From Algoriphagus aquaeductus (GTDB lineage: Bacteria; Bacteroidota; Bacteroidia; Cytophagales; Cyclobacteriaceae), in assembly GCF_003253485.1 (NCBI RefSeq), contig NZ_QKTX01000002.1:403538-467537 (forward strand): a stretch of DNA of 64,000 bases. The letters are read 5' to 3'. The stretch's first letter is position 1, and the number at the start of each line of letters is the position of its first letter. The position numbers and the translations under genes were made by a program. A model generated the notes under the pieces. That model had not been told where the DNA came from, ran no database searches, and saw nothing but the letters and a program-made list of their open reading frames with translations. Below, piece after piece: positions 51,970 to 59,572 of the stretch.

Positions 51970-53049
51970 ATGGATTCCAGCATAATAAGTATTGGTATTT
52001 CCAATCCCGGAAAGCCGATTCCGCAGCGCGAAATTTCCCGATTTATGCAGATAGCCCATCAGCTGGATGAATTGGAAAGCAGGAAGCTTCAATTTTTTTA
52101 TCGGGTGTCTGGAATAGATTCCCGCTACAGTGTATTGGAGGATTTTGAGAAAGAAAATCCGGTGGATTTTTCCTTTTTCCCCAAAAACAAAGCACTTCAT
52201 CCCTTTCCTGGGACTAAAGCCCGAATGGAGATTTTTCAAAAGGAGGCGCCAAAGCTGGCATTTGAGGCCAGCTTATCTGCTTTGGATCAGGCCAAGGCAG
52301 AACCCGGACAAGTAACCCACCTTATCTTGGTTTCTTGTACGGGAATGGTAGCCCCTGGTGTAGAATTGGATTTGATCGAAAAGCTTTCCCTAAGTAATTC
52401 AGTTGAGCGGTATTGCATCCACTTTATGGGATGTTATGCCGCCTTTACCGGTTTAAAGCTGGCTGACAAAATCCTGAAAGCAGAACCAAATGCCAAAGTA
52501 TTGGTCGTGGCGGTCGAACTGTGTACGCTACATTTTCAAAAGGAATACACGGAAGACAATCTTTTGGCCAATTCACTTTTTGGAGATGGGGCAGCGGCAG
52601 CATTGGTCATGAAGTCGGATAAGGGATTGAGCATCAAAAATTACCTAAGTCAGGTCATTCGGGAAGGAGAAAAAGATATGGCTTGGGGGATAGGCGATTT
52701 TGGGTTTGAAATGCGCCTGAGCCAATATATCCCATCGCTGCTAGACCAGGGGATACGCAATTTGGCAACAGTATTTGAAGAAGTTTTCCGGGTCTCCAAG
52801 ATTAAGAACTTTGCGATTCACCCGGGTGGAAAGCAGATTTTGCAAAAAGTCCAGGAGGCATTCGGATGGGCTCCTGAGGTAAACTTTCATGCCTTGGATG
52901 TTTTGAAAAATTTTGGAAACATGTCATCGGTCAGTATTCTTTTTGTTTTGGAAAAGATGCTCAGAGATACATCGCTGGAGGGAGAAATTTTAGCGATGGG
53001 TTTTGGGCCCGGATTGACCTTGGAAACGCTCCACTTGGAAAAGCGATGA
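51970..53049 (+). CDS. Type III polyketide synthase (chalcone-synthase-like)
   Basis: 359 residues, the family length. Catalytic triad C155 (HFMGCYAAFTG), H284 (FAIHPGGKQ) and N317 (NFGNMSSVS) are intact, and the GFGPG loop (344-348) is present. Type III PKSs extend a starter CoA with malonyl-CoA and cyclise the chain; bacterial ones with long-chain starters give alkylresorcinols or alkylpyrones. The product here is unknown. Its stop overlaps the methyltransferase start by 4 bases, so these are one operon. Divergent from UbiA. Confidence 0.95.
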   Translation: MDSSIISIGISNPGKPIPQREISRFMQIAHQLDELESRKLQFFYRVSGIDSRYSVLEDFEKENPVDFSFFPKNKALHPFPGTKARMEIFQKEAPKLAFEASLSALDQAKAEPGQVTHLILVSCTGMVAPGVELDLIEKLSLSNSVERYCIHFMGCYAAFTGLKLADKILKAEPNAKVLVVAVELCTLHFQKEYTEDNLLANSLFGDGAAAALVMKSDKGLSIKNYLSQVIREGEKDMAWGIGDFGFEMRLSQYIPSLLDQGIRNLATVFEEVFRVSKIKNFAIHPGGKQILQKVQEAFGWAPEVNFHALDVLKNFGNMSSVSILFVLEKMLRDTSLEGEILAMGFGPGLTLETLHLEKR

Positions 53050-53750
53050 GTATTTTTTCGAAGAGAAGCAACGAAAAGGAAATCATGGATGATCTGGAGT
53101 GTTCCGGTCCGGTTTTGGAGCAGACGCTTAGAGAGTTGAAAACCATCAATCGCTGGCTGGGGGGTAATCAGGTAACTACTCTGGGTTTGGAGCGACTGAT
53201 TCAACAAAATCCCCAACCTGTCTACGAAATTACGGATATCGGCTGTGGAGGTGGAGATATGATCCGGGTAATGGATAATTGGGCAAAAAGGAGAAAAATC
53301 CCCGCCAATTTCACCGGAATCGATGCCAATGGGAACATTATCGAATTGGCCAGGGTTAGACAATTAGATTTGTCATCTGTCCAATGGGAGGTGTTGAATG
53401 TTTTTGAGCCAGAATTTACGGTTCAAAAAACAGATATTGTCACCTGCACGCTTTTTACCCATCACTTTACCGACAGCGAATTAGTGATATTGTTTAAAGC
53501 ATTGCGTCAAAAAGCCAGACTTGGCCTAGTCATCAATGACCTACACCGCCATCCCTTGGCCTACTATAGCATCAAATGGCTCACCCGGATCTTTAGCAGA
53601 TCTCCGATGGTACAGCATGATGCGCCGCTATCTGTCTTAAGGAGTTTTTCCAGAAAAGACTGGATGAGAATCCTGGAAAAATCCGGATTTGAAACTTTTC
53701 AAATCCGATGGTATTGGGCATTCCGCTGGCAGATTTGTGTTCGAGTTTAA
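53046..53750 (+). CDS. Class I SAM-dependent methyltransferase
   Basis: 234 residues. Motif I DIGCGGGDM (64-72), post-I TGIDANGN and the downstream VTCTLFTHHF. The N-terminal lead MDDLECSGPVLEQTLRELKTIN suits the small-molecule group next to type III PKS genes. It probably O- or C-methylates the PKS product, as the SrsB-type enzyme does in streptomycete phenolic-lipid operons. Translation is coupled to the PKS by the ATGA overlap. The MscS gene starts 23 bases after its stop. Confidence 0.92.
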   Translation: MSIFSKRSNEKEIMDDLECSGPVLEQTLRELKTINRWLGGNQVTTLGLERLIQQNPQPVYEITDIGCGGGDMIRVMDNWAKRRKIPANFTGIDANGNIIELARVRQLDLSSVQWEVLNVFEPEFTVQKTDIVTCTLFTHHFTDSELVILFKALRQKARLGLVINDLHRHPLAYYSIKWLTRIFSRSPMVQHDAPLSVLRSFSRKDWMRILEKSGFETFQIRWYWAFRWQICVRV

Positions 53751-53773
53751 TGTTTAACCTTAACAATTGATTT

Positions 53774-54604
53774 ATGGAATTATCACCGGAAACAGTGAAA
53801 ACACTTTTGGATGAAGGCATTCAGCTGGCTTATAAGATTGTCCCCTCACTGATTTACGCACTTTTATTTTACTTCTTGGGGAAATTTTTGGTCAACAAAT
53901 TTCTTTCGGGTTTTCAAAAGATCCTGGAAAGAAGAGATTCTAACCCATCTCTAAATACGTTTTTGGTCGGCTTGGTCAAAGCCATCCTGTTCGTTTCCCT
54001 TTTCATCGGAGTGGCCACCATTTTGGGTGTACCGATGACTTCGTTTCTGACGATTTTGGGTGCAGCAGGTTTGGCGATCGGCTTGGCTCTTCAGGGTTCA
54101 CTTTCCAATTTTGCCGGCGGGGTTTTGATCTTGTTATTTAAGCCATTTAAGGTAGGAGATGCGATCACCGGGAAAGGATTTACCGGAGTCGTCAGAAAAA
54201 TTGACATCCTATACACTCACATGACCACCTTTGACAATCAGGAGGTGATTATCCCCAATGGCGCTTTGGCCAATTCAGAAGTGGTCAATCTCAATTCTCA
54301 ACCCACCCGAAGGTCAGAAATAAAAGTTGGAGTCGCCTATGGAACGGATTTGAAAAAGGCAAGAGAGGTTATCCTTCAGGTGGTTTCCCAAGATGAGCGG
54401 ATTCATAAAGAGCCCGCTCCTGTCGTTTGGCTGAGCGGATTTGGAGATAGCTCTTTGGATTTGATCATCAGAATTTGGACAGATACCCCGGATTTGTGGC
54501 CGGTTCATTGGGAAACAATGGAAAAAATCAAAGAAGCATTTGAGACCCACGATATAGAAATCCCATTCCCACAGCGGGTTCTGCACCACGTCAAGCAGGA
54601 CTAA
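53774..54604 (+). CDS. Small-conductance mechanosensitive channel (MscS family)
   Basis: 276 residues. Three membrane helices in the N-terminal 105 residues, including pore helix GLAIGLALQGSLSNFAGGVLIL with its Gly/Ala pattern, then the beta domain (FKPFKVGDAITGKGFTGVVRKI) and a C-terminal alpha/beta cage. It releases solutes upon hypo-osmotic shock. It follows the methyltransferase by 23 bases and ends in a strong terminator, so it may be transcribed with the PKS operon, though the functional link is unclear. Confidence 0.95.
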   Translation: MELSPETVKTLLDEGIQLAYKIVPSLIYALLFYFLGKFLVNKFLSGFQKILERRDSNPSLNTFLVGLVKAILFVSLFIGVATILGVPMTSFLTILGAAGLAIGLALQGSLSNFAGGVLILLFKPFKVGDAITGKGFTGVVRKIDILYTHMTTFDNQEVIIPNGALANSEVVNLNSQPTRRSEIKVGVAYGTDLKKAREVILQVVSQDERIHKEPAPVVWLSGFGDSSLDLIIRIWTDTPDLWPVHWETMEKIKEAFETHDIEIPFPQRVLHHVKQD

Positions 54605-54610
54605 AACGCA

Positions 54611-54644
54611 AAAAAGGCTGGTCATAAAATGGCCAGCCTTTTTT
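54611..54644. terminator. Terminator, bidirectional, after the MscS gene
   Basis: Stem AAAAAGGCTGG (54611-54621) pairs with CCAGCCTTTTT (54633-54643), extended inside by a T-G wobble and CA/TG pairs, followed by Ts. Symmetry of the A/T tails allows it to serve the convergent lipoprotein gene also. Confidence 0.9.
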
Positions 54645-54660
54645 GATTTTCAGAAAAGAG

Positions 54661-55488
54661 TTAATCCAATACCACTTCTTTCACCCCTCCCGGATAGGTG
54701 ATCTCCAGTTTTTTGTCACAATCTCCAAAACCGTAGTCCACGGTGACTACAATGGATTGATAGTTGAAATTGATTTTTCCTTTGTTGGGTATCCAAATAC
54801 CGGATTCGACACAAGATTGAGTCACGATGAGTGGCTCTGTGATCGCAGCGGTGTAGGTGGTTCCACCTTTGCTTGTTCCGTTTCCTGTACCTGTGATCGA
54901 AGCGGCATATCCCGTGGGAGTCAAGGATACTTTTCTTACTTGATCGGTATTGAAAGAAGAAGTCTTCCCATCCGTCCAGGTGATCTTTCCATTTTGAACT
55001 TTTACCGCTAGGGTGATTTCAAAATTCTGGATGTTGATACCCGTATTGGTGATGGTACGGGTTCCTTCGATTTTGAGCCCGTTGACCTCATAAGCTTCAA
55101 AAGTGGTGACCACACTGGAACCGGGAATCAAAACGCTTCCCGTATAGGTAAATATCACTTTGCCTTTTCGGGTGACTCCGTTGGAAGTGCATCCTGTTCC
55201 AAAATCTACCGTGATTTTTTTGGTGGGAATATCATGGGTCAATTTTGCTGTTGAACATAGACCGCCATTGAATGCTGATTCCAATCTAAATCCAAGGCCA
55301 CTGGCCTCCATGGCATTGAGCGTGAGATTGTCCAAATCCTCCATCGCGGTGTTGACTTTGAATTCGTCTTCTACCAGAGAAAGGTCAGGTTCAGGGACAA
55401 TTGTATCCGGATCTTTTTCGCAGGAGAATAAAATCACCGACAACGAGAATAAGAAGGCGTAAGTCCTGAATAATGATGAAATTTTCAT
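54661..55488 (-). CDS. Lipoprotein of unknown function
   Basis: 275 residues. Lipobox LFSC gives a lipidated cysteine at 23, followed by EKDPDTIVPEPD. The mature part is a repeating beta-strand pattern: VDFGTGCTSNGVTRKGKVIFTY, GNGTSKGGTTYTAAITE, and KKLEITYPGGVKEVVL at the end, with four cysteines that could form disulphides. I recognise no domain name. Located on the outer membrane, likely surface. It lies before a small gene of the metal operon (32 bases away) on the same strand but has its own upstream leader; whether it is co-transcribed is unclear. Confidence 0.8.
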   Translation of the reverse strand: MKISSLFRTYAFLFSLSVILFSCEKDPDTIVPEPDLSLVEDEFKVNTAMEDLDNLTLNAMEASGLGFRLESAFNGGLCSTAKLTHDIPTKKITVDFGTGCTSNGVTRKGKVIFTYTGSVLIPGSSVVTTFEAYEVNGLKIEGTRTITNTGINIQNFEITLAVKVQNGKITWTDGKTSSFNTDQVRKVSLTPTGYAASITGTGNGTSKGGTTYTAAITEPLIVTQSCVESGIWIPNKGKINFNYQSIVVTVDYGFGDCDKKLEITYPGGVKEVVLD

Positions 55489-55519
55489 AAGAATTGATGG
55501 AATAAAAGTGAACCTAAAT

Positions 55520-55687
55520 CTACTCTTTATTCTCAGTTTTGATTTTGGATGGTTCCGGTTTTTTTGACTTTCCTCCCACGCATCCGATATTCTGAGTCAG
55601 CGAAATGTCTCTGGGCAGAATACCGAATCCTTCACTCAAGTCCCATTCTTCAGCCAGGGGTTCTGCTTTTTTTTGTTTCTTACTCAT
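55520..55687 (-). CDS. 55-residue protein linked to CobW GTPase, unnamed
   Basis: 55 residues, MSKKQKKAEPLAEEW to KTENKE, start ATG at 55687 and TAG stop at 55520. The middle (DLSEGFGILPRDISLTQNIGC) has a clear pattern of conserved small residues and one central cysteine; the flanks are Lys/Glu rich. It lies 18 bases after the CobW GTPase stop on the same strand, so it belongs to that operon. I have a general memory of similar short proteins next to CobW genes in other Bacteroidota, but no search was made. Function unknown; possibly a metal-binding or GTPase-associated peptide. Confidence 0.7.
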   Translation of the reverse strand: MSKKQKKAEPLAEEWDLSEGFGILPRDISLTQNIGCVGGKSKKPEPSKIKTENKE

Positions 55688-55705
55688 TTTCAGTCTGTTT
55701 TTTCA

Positions 55706-56911
55706 TTAAAACGGCCAAGGATCTGAAAAAGGTTTGTTGGAAAAATATAACATCAGCTCCTGATTGGTGAGCAGGCACTTTTCAAGTTCTTTGGTGATTT
55801 GCTCTTCGTCCGGAAACTGCCCGATAAGAACCAGCTCGTTGAGCCGATCTCCAAAGTTTTTATGCCATTTGGATTCAATCAAGGCTTGATTCTCGATGAA
55901 GGAAGCATATTGAATTCTCTGATTGAAAGGCATCGAAGCCCACCAAACTCCCATAGGTTCTGCCTTGAGGCTTCCTCCGGCTTGGGACCAGGATATGGCC
56001 TGATCTTTCCTTGAGGCTAAATAAAACAGACCCTTGCTCCGGAGAATGCTGGAGGGCCAAGATTTGGATATGTAATTCCAGAACCGCTGCGGATGAAATG
56101 GGCGTCGGTCACGAAATACAAAGCTTTTGATTCCATATTCTTCCGTTTCCGGAGTATGGATCTTGCTGAGCTCCTCCTGCCAGGCTTCTGTTCCTTCCAG
56201 TTCGGCGGAATCATAAAGACCGGTATTCAAGATCAAAGAGGGATTGATTTTACCAAATTGGGCATCGATGATTTTTGCTTTTGGATTTAGGTTGGAAAGA
56301 ATTGCTTTTAATTCACCTGCCTGTTGCGGACTGACCAGGTCTGTTTTGTTCAGCAGGATGACATTGGCAAATTCAATTTGGTCGGTTAGCAGGTTGACTA
56401 TGGATCGCTGATCTTCTTCGTCTTCATTGAGTCCGGAAGAATAGACGGTTTCTCCACTTCCAAACTGTTGAGGGAAATTCAAGGCATCCACGACCGTGAC
56501 CAAAGTATCCAGTCTGCTGAACCGGGATAGGTCAATACCTTTCTCCTCATCCACAAAGCTGAAGGTTTGCGCGACTGGGAGAGGCTCGGAAATGCCCGTA
56601 CTTTCGATCAGTAAATAATCGAAGCGGTTTTCAGTTGCCAGTTTTTCAATCTCGATCATCAAATCTTCCCGCAACGTGCAACAGATGCAACCATTGCTCA
56701 TTTCTACAAGCTTTTCATCTGTTCGGGATAGGGTGTTTCCCTCCGAAATCAGTCGGGCATCCACATTGACCTCACCCATGTCATTGACGATGACGGCCAC
56801 TTTGAGCCCTTCTTTGTTGTGCAGGATGTGATTGAGCAAGGTAGTTTTGCCGGCTCCCAAAAATCCGCTCAAAACGGTTACAGGGAGTTTTTTTGAATTT
56901 TCCATCTTCAT
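55706..56911 (-). CDS. CobW/COG0523 family GTPase (metallochaperone)
   Basis: 401 residues from the ATG at 56911. P-loop GFLGAGKT (16-23), the metal-site motif GCICCTL with CxCC at 75-78, [18 protein letters not shown] and a C-terminal CobW_C domain ([22 protein letters not shown]). COG0523 proteins hydrolyse GTP to insert zinc or another metal into target proteins, commonly under zinc starvation. Upstream is the FFCGGAGPE secreted protein (56 bases) and downstream the 55-residue protein. A perfect dyad at the operon promoter suggests Fur/Zur-type control. Confidence 0.92.
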   Translation of the reverse strand: MKMENSKKLPVTVLSGFLGAGKTTLLNHILHNKEGLKVAVIVNDMGEVNVDARLISEGNTLSRTDEKLVEMSNGCICCTLREDLMIEIEKLATENRFDYLLIESTGISEPLPVAQTFSFVDEEKGIDLSRFSRLDTLVTVVDALNFPQQFGSGETVYSSGLNEDEEDQRSIVNLLTDQIEFANVILLNKTDLVSPQQAGELKAILSNLNPKAKIIDAQFGKINPSLILNTGLYDSAELEGTEAWQEELSKIHTPETEEYGIKSFVFRDRRPFHPQRFWNYISKSWPSSILRSKGLFYLASRKDQAISWSQAGGSLKAEPMGVWWASMPFNQRIQYASFIENQALIESKWHKNFGDRLNELVLIGQFPDEEQITKELEKCLLTNQELMLYFSNKPFSDPWPF

Positions 56912-56967
56912 TGTGATTGATATTCTGTCCCACATTGAGCCTGTGCTGGCCAAGGACATGCTTGGGT

Positions 56968-57432
56968 TTAAGAAATGATTTCTGCGTTTTGAAGGATGAA
57001 GGTCATCTCTTCCACATCATCCGCGTTGAGCTGGAGGATACCTCTGACCTTAATGATTTGGTCAAGTTTGAGCCTTCGCGATGGGGGATTTTTGAGGTAC
57101 GCCACCGCTATGGTCTCCGGACCTGCTCCCCCACAAAAAAAGCATTCCGCCATAGGATATTTAGAGAGAATCAGGGTTTTGGAAGGGCTGGTATCCAAGG
57201 GGATAAAAAATCCCTGAAGCTCCACAGATTTGCCCTGTAGAGCGAGGAGCTCAGGGCTAAACTGTGGATAGTAGAAATACAGTCCGTGCGTTTTGTTGAA
57301 CCTTTCCTGAAACCTTGTTTTAGAAAATATTTCCCAAAGCCTGGTCGGGGTTTGGGAAAACCCAAGGGATCCTGATAGCCCGATAATACCTAATGTAAAA
57401 CCAAGAATCGATAACCTTTTAAGCAACATCAT
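56968..57432 (-). CDS. Secreted protein with [11 protein letters not shown] motif
   Basis: 154 residues from the ATG at 57432. Signal peptide to about residue 27 (SLGFSQ), then a beta-rich domain: [28 protein letters not shown] with a CxxC-type pair (E-C-F-F-C-G-G), and [21 protein letters not shown]. It resembles exported DUF3299-type metal proteins of Bacteroidota and may bind zinc through the CFFC pair; the DUF assignment is weak. First gene of a minus-strand operon with CobW and the 55-residue protein. A start further upstream (57450) would include the promoter box. Confidence 0.75.
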   Translation of the reverse strand: MMLLKRLSILGFTLGIIGLSGSLGFSQTPTRLWEIFSKTRFQERFNKTHGLYFYYPQFSPELLALQGKSVELQGFFIPLDTSPSKTLILSKYPMAECFFCGGAGPETIAVAYLKNPPSRRLKLDQIIKVRGILQLNADDVEEMTFILQNAEIIS

Positions 57433-57447
57433 AGATAATCTGTCAAA

Positions 57448-57455
57448 CAAAGCTA
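57448..57455 (-). promoter_or_regulatory. Candidate -7 box (TAGCTTTG) of the metal operon
   Basis: TAGCTTTG on the minus strand matches TAnnTTTG, 16 bases before the ATG at 57432. Its -33 region (about 57474-57478) is covered by the perfect dyad. Confidence 0.5.
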
Positions 57456-57468
57456 GTTCTTATCTTTA

Positions 57469-57493
57469 ATAAATGCAATCATGTTGCATTTAT
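57469..57493 (-). promoter_or_regulatory. Perfect dyad, candidate Fur/Zur-type operator
   Basis: ATAAATGCAA (57469-57478), 5-base spacer TCATG, TTGCATTTAT (57484-57493). It occupies the -33 region of the minus-strand promoter and lies 28 bases upstream of the plus-strand -7 box of the MutS-like gene. Repression of the operon by a metal-loaded Fur-family protein is the simplest reading; no binding data. Confidence 0.6.
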
Positions 57494-57520
57494 AATTCCT
57501 GTTACATCTTTCACTTTGGC

Positions 57521-57528
57521 TATCTTTG
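57521..57528 (+). promoter_or_regulatory. Candidate -7 box (TATCTTTG) of the MutS-like gene
   Basis: TATCTTTG ends 3 bases before the ATG at 57532, which would give a leaderless message. Also shows that the TTG at 57526 cannot be the start if this promoter is used. Confidence 0.45.
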
Positions 57529-57531
57529 TCC

Positions 57532-59292
57532 ATGAATGAGTTGGATTTCAATAGTGAAAATTTAGAGCGAAAGCTTAAGGATATCCGTGGGAAGGCGGTT
57601 CGGTTGAGTAGTTTTCGACTGGCGGCATTTTTGGCGTTTGGTGTTTTAGTCATTCTGGGGATAGCCGAGCATCCTGTCTGGTTGATCCCTGCACTGGCGA
57701 CGATTTGGCTGTTTATTTCTTTGATCCAAAAATTCAATGCCGCAAAAGACCAGGAGGCGATCTATCTCGCAGTTAGCCTCCTGGAAGCCAGAAAACAATC
57801 CAGGCAAAACAGAACCCTTGGCGGATTGGACGAAGGGACAGAATTTGCCGAGAAATCACATCCCTTTTCCGGGGACTTGGATTTGTTTGGGTCACATTCC
57901 TTGTTTCAACTTCTTAATCACGCCACCTCCCACGGGGGAAGGGTAAAACTGGCTAATCTTTTAAAATCGGAATTTTCCGTTCTTCAAGCCCAAAAGCGCC
58001 AAGCTGCCGTATCTGAGCTGCGCGAAAAACCTACATTTCTCCGAGCGATGGAGGCCGTAGGTTTGGCTTTCTCCAAAGAAAATCCTTTACAAAAGCCTTG
58101 GAGCAAATGGGTAGCCGAGCCTGAGCGGGTTACATTTTTGCATCAAATTTTGGCGGGAATTGGGCCTGTAGGCGGAGCGACTTTGCTGGTCTTGGCGGGG
58201 TTGGGGGTGATCCCTCAGGCTCTGTTGGGCATTTGGATTATTATGGGAGTCTTGGTTTTATCTTTGGTTTTCAGGACTTTGAAAAGAGCCGCTGACCATA
58301 TCCCTTCTTCTTCCGAAATGAAATCCATGTCGATTCGGTCGCAGAAAATAGAAAAAGAGACTTTTCACACTGAAATTTTAGGTACCCTTCAATCCCGTTT
58401 TTTCCGGAATGGAACTCCTGTTTCGCTGCAGATTCAGCATTTGGATCGCTTGGGCCTTTGGGTTCAAAATCGGCTGAATTTGCTTTATTTACCTATCAAT
58501 CTATTGTTTTGGACAGACTTTTTGCTCGTGCTTCAATTGGCTCACTGGAAGAAAAAATCCGGCGATTCCCTTCAGCATCTTTCTGAAAATCTCGAAGAAT
58601 TTGAAGTGTGGGTTTCCCTTGGAAGTTTTGAAGTGGAGGTAGGATATCCGGGAGAAGTGAAATGGGTAGAAGAAAAAGTTGTGGCCGGAGAAAATGTTTC
58701 TCATCCTTTGATTCTACCTGCAGCCTCTATACCCAATTCGCTGGTGATAGGCGAACATCCGCAAGTGATTCTGCTCACCGGCGCCAATATGAGTGGAAAA
58801 ACGACCTTTATGCGCACCTTAGGGATCAATGCCGTTTTGGTCAATCTGGGACTTCGTCCATTTGCGGATCAGTTTAAAATTGGAGCCGTTCAGTTGTATA
58901 CCAGCATGCGAAATTCAGACAACCTGGGAGAGAGTGTCAGTTCTTTCTATGCTGAGCTGAACAGAATACGCACGTTGATCACTCGGCTTGAATCAGGTGA
59001 AGCGATTTTTTTTCTTTTGGATGAAATCCTAAAAGGGACGAATACACAAGATCGAATATCCGGATCCAGGGCATTGATTGCCCAAATTCTCCAGACTAAA
59101 GGGTTTGGCATCATCAGTACGCATGATATTGAATTGGCTGAGTTGGAGCAAACTGTGGAGAAAATCCACAATTTTTCATTTCATTCGGAAATCCAGGATC
59201 AGACGATTCGCTTTGATTATAAACTCAAAAAAGGCCCCTGTCCGAGCTTTAATGCCCATAAATTGATGGAATTGATGGGGATTAAATTTTAG
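57532..59292 (+). CDS. Membrane-associated MutS-like ATPase
   Basis: 586 residues from the ATG at 57532. N-terminal region with two to four hydrophobic helices (about 26-66 and 205-245), then a MutS domain III/V-type ABC ATPase: Walker A TGANMSGKTTFMR, signature region SDNLGESVSSFYAELNRIRTL, Walker B FFLLDEILKGTNTQDR and STHDIELAEL. Bacteroidota carry such membrane MutS relatives beside canonical MutS and MutS2; role in DNA repair is unproven. The cytoplasmic ATPase should dimerise. Divergent from the metal operon. Confidence 0.88.
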   Translation: MNELDFNSENLERKLKDIRGKAVRLSSFRLAAFLAFGVLVILGIAEHPVWLIPALATIWLFISLIQKFNAAKDQEAIYLAVSLLEARKQSRQNRTLGGLDEGTEFAEKSHPFSGDLDLFGSHSLFQLLNHATSHGGRVKLANLLKSEFSVLQAQKRQAAVSELREKPTFLRAMEAVGLAFSKENPLQKPWSKWVAEPERVTFLHQILAGIGPVGGATLLVLAGLGVIPQALLGIWIIMGVLVLSLVFRTLKRAADHIPSSSEMKSMSIRSQKIEKETFHTEILGTLQSRFFRNGTPVSLQIQHLDRLGLWVQNRLNLLYLPINLLFWTDFLLVLQLAHWKKKSGDSLQHLSENLEEFEVWVSLGSFEVEVGYPGEVKWVEEKVVAGENVSHPLILPAASIPNSLVIGEHPQVILLTGANMSGKTTFMRTLGINAVLVNLGLRPFADQFKIGAVQLYTSMRNSDNLGESVSSFYAELNRIRTLITRLESGEAIFFLLDEILKGTNTQDRISGSRALIAQILQTKGFGIISTHDIELAELEQTVEKIHNFSFHSEIQDQTIRFDYKLKKGPCPSFNAHKLMELMGIKF

Positions 59293-59365
59293 ATTCTCTA
59301 GTTGTTGGCATTGGGATTGGCTAATTTAGGTTGTAAATCAATTGTTTAACTAAATCCAAATCGTC

Positions 59366-59512
59366 ATGAGTTCTTTATTGTATTTAATCGCACTGATTTT
59401 GATCATTGGGTGGATTTTGGGATTCTTTGTGTATAGTGTAGGCGGATTGATCCATATTCTGTTGGTCTTGGCTCTCGTTTCCATCTTGCTTCGATTGATT
59501 CGGGGAGCTTGA
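59366..59512 (+). CDS. Lmo0937-like small membrane protein
   Basis: 48 residues: MSSLLYLIALILIIGW, GFFVYSVGGLIHILLV and ALVSILLRLIRGA form two hydrophobic segments around a glycine-rich GG turn. The pattern GFxxxxxGxLIHILLV is that of the lmo0937 (DUF5670) family of short membrane proteins. Function unknown, often stress-related. Between MutS-like and purK on the same strand; length too short for many automatic pipelines. Confidence 0.8.
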   Translation: MSSLLYLIALILIIGWILGFFVYSVGGLIHILLVLALVSILLRLIRGA

Positions 59513-59556
59513 TAGGAGTCTGTGTATTTAAAGGCGCTGATTTCGGGGTAATCTGT

Positions 59557-59564
59557 TAATTTTG
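59557..59564 (+). promoter_or_regulatory. Candidate -7 box (TAATTTTG) of purK
   Basis: TAATTTTG fits TAnnTTTG, 8 bases before the ATG at 59573, again a near-leaderless arrangement. TTTC at 59541 is a weak -33 candidate. Confidence 0.45.
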
Positions 59565-59572
59565 GGCCAGCT

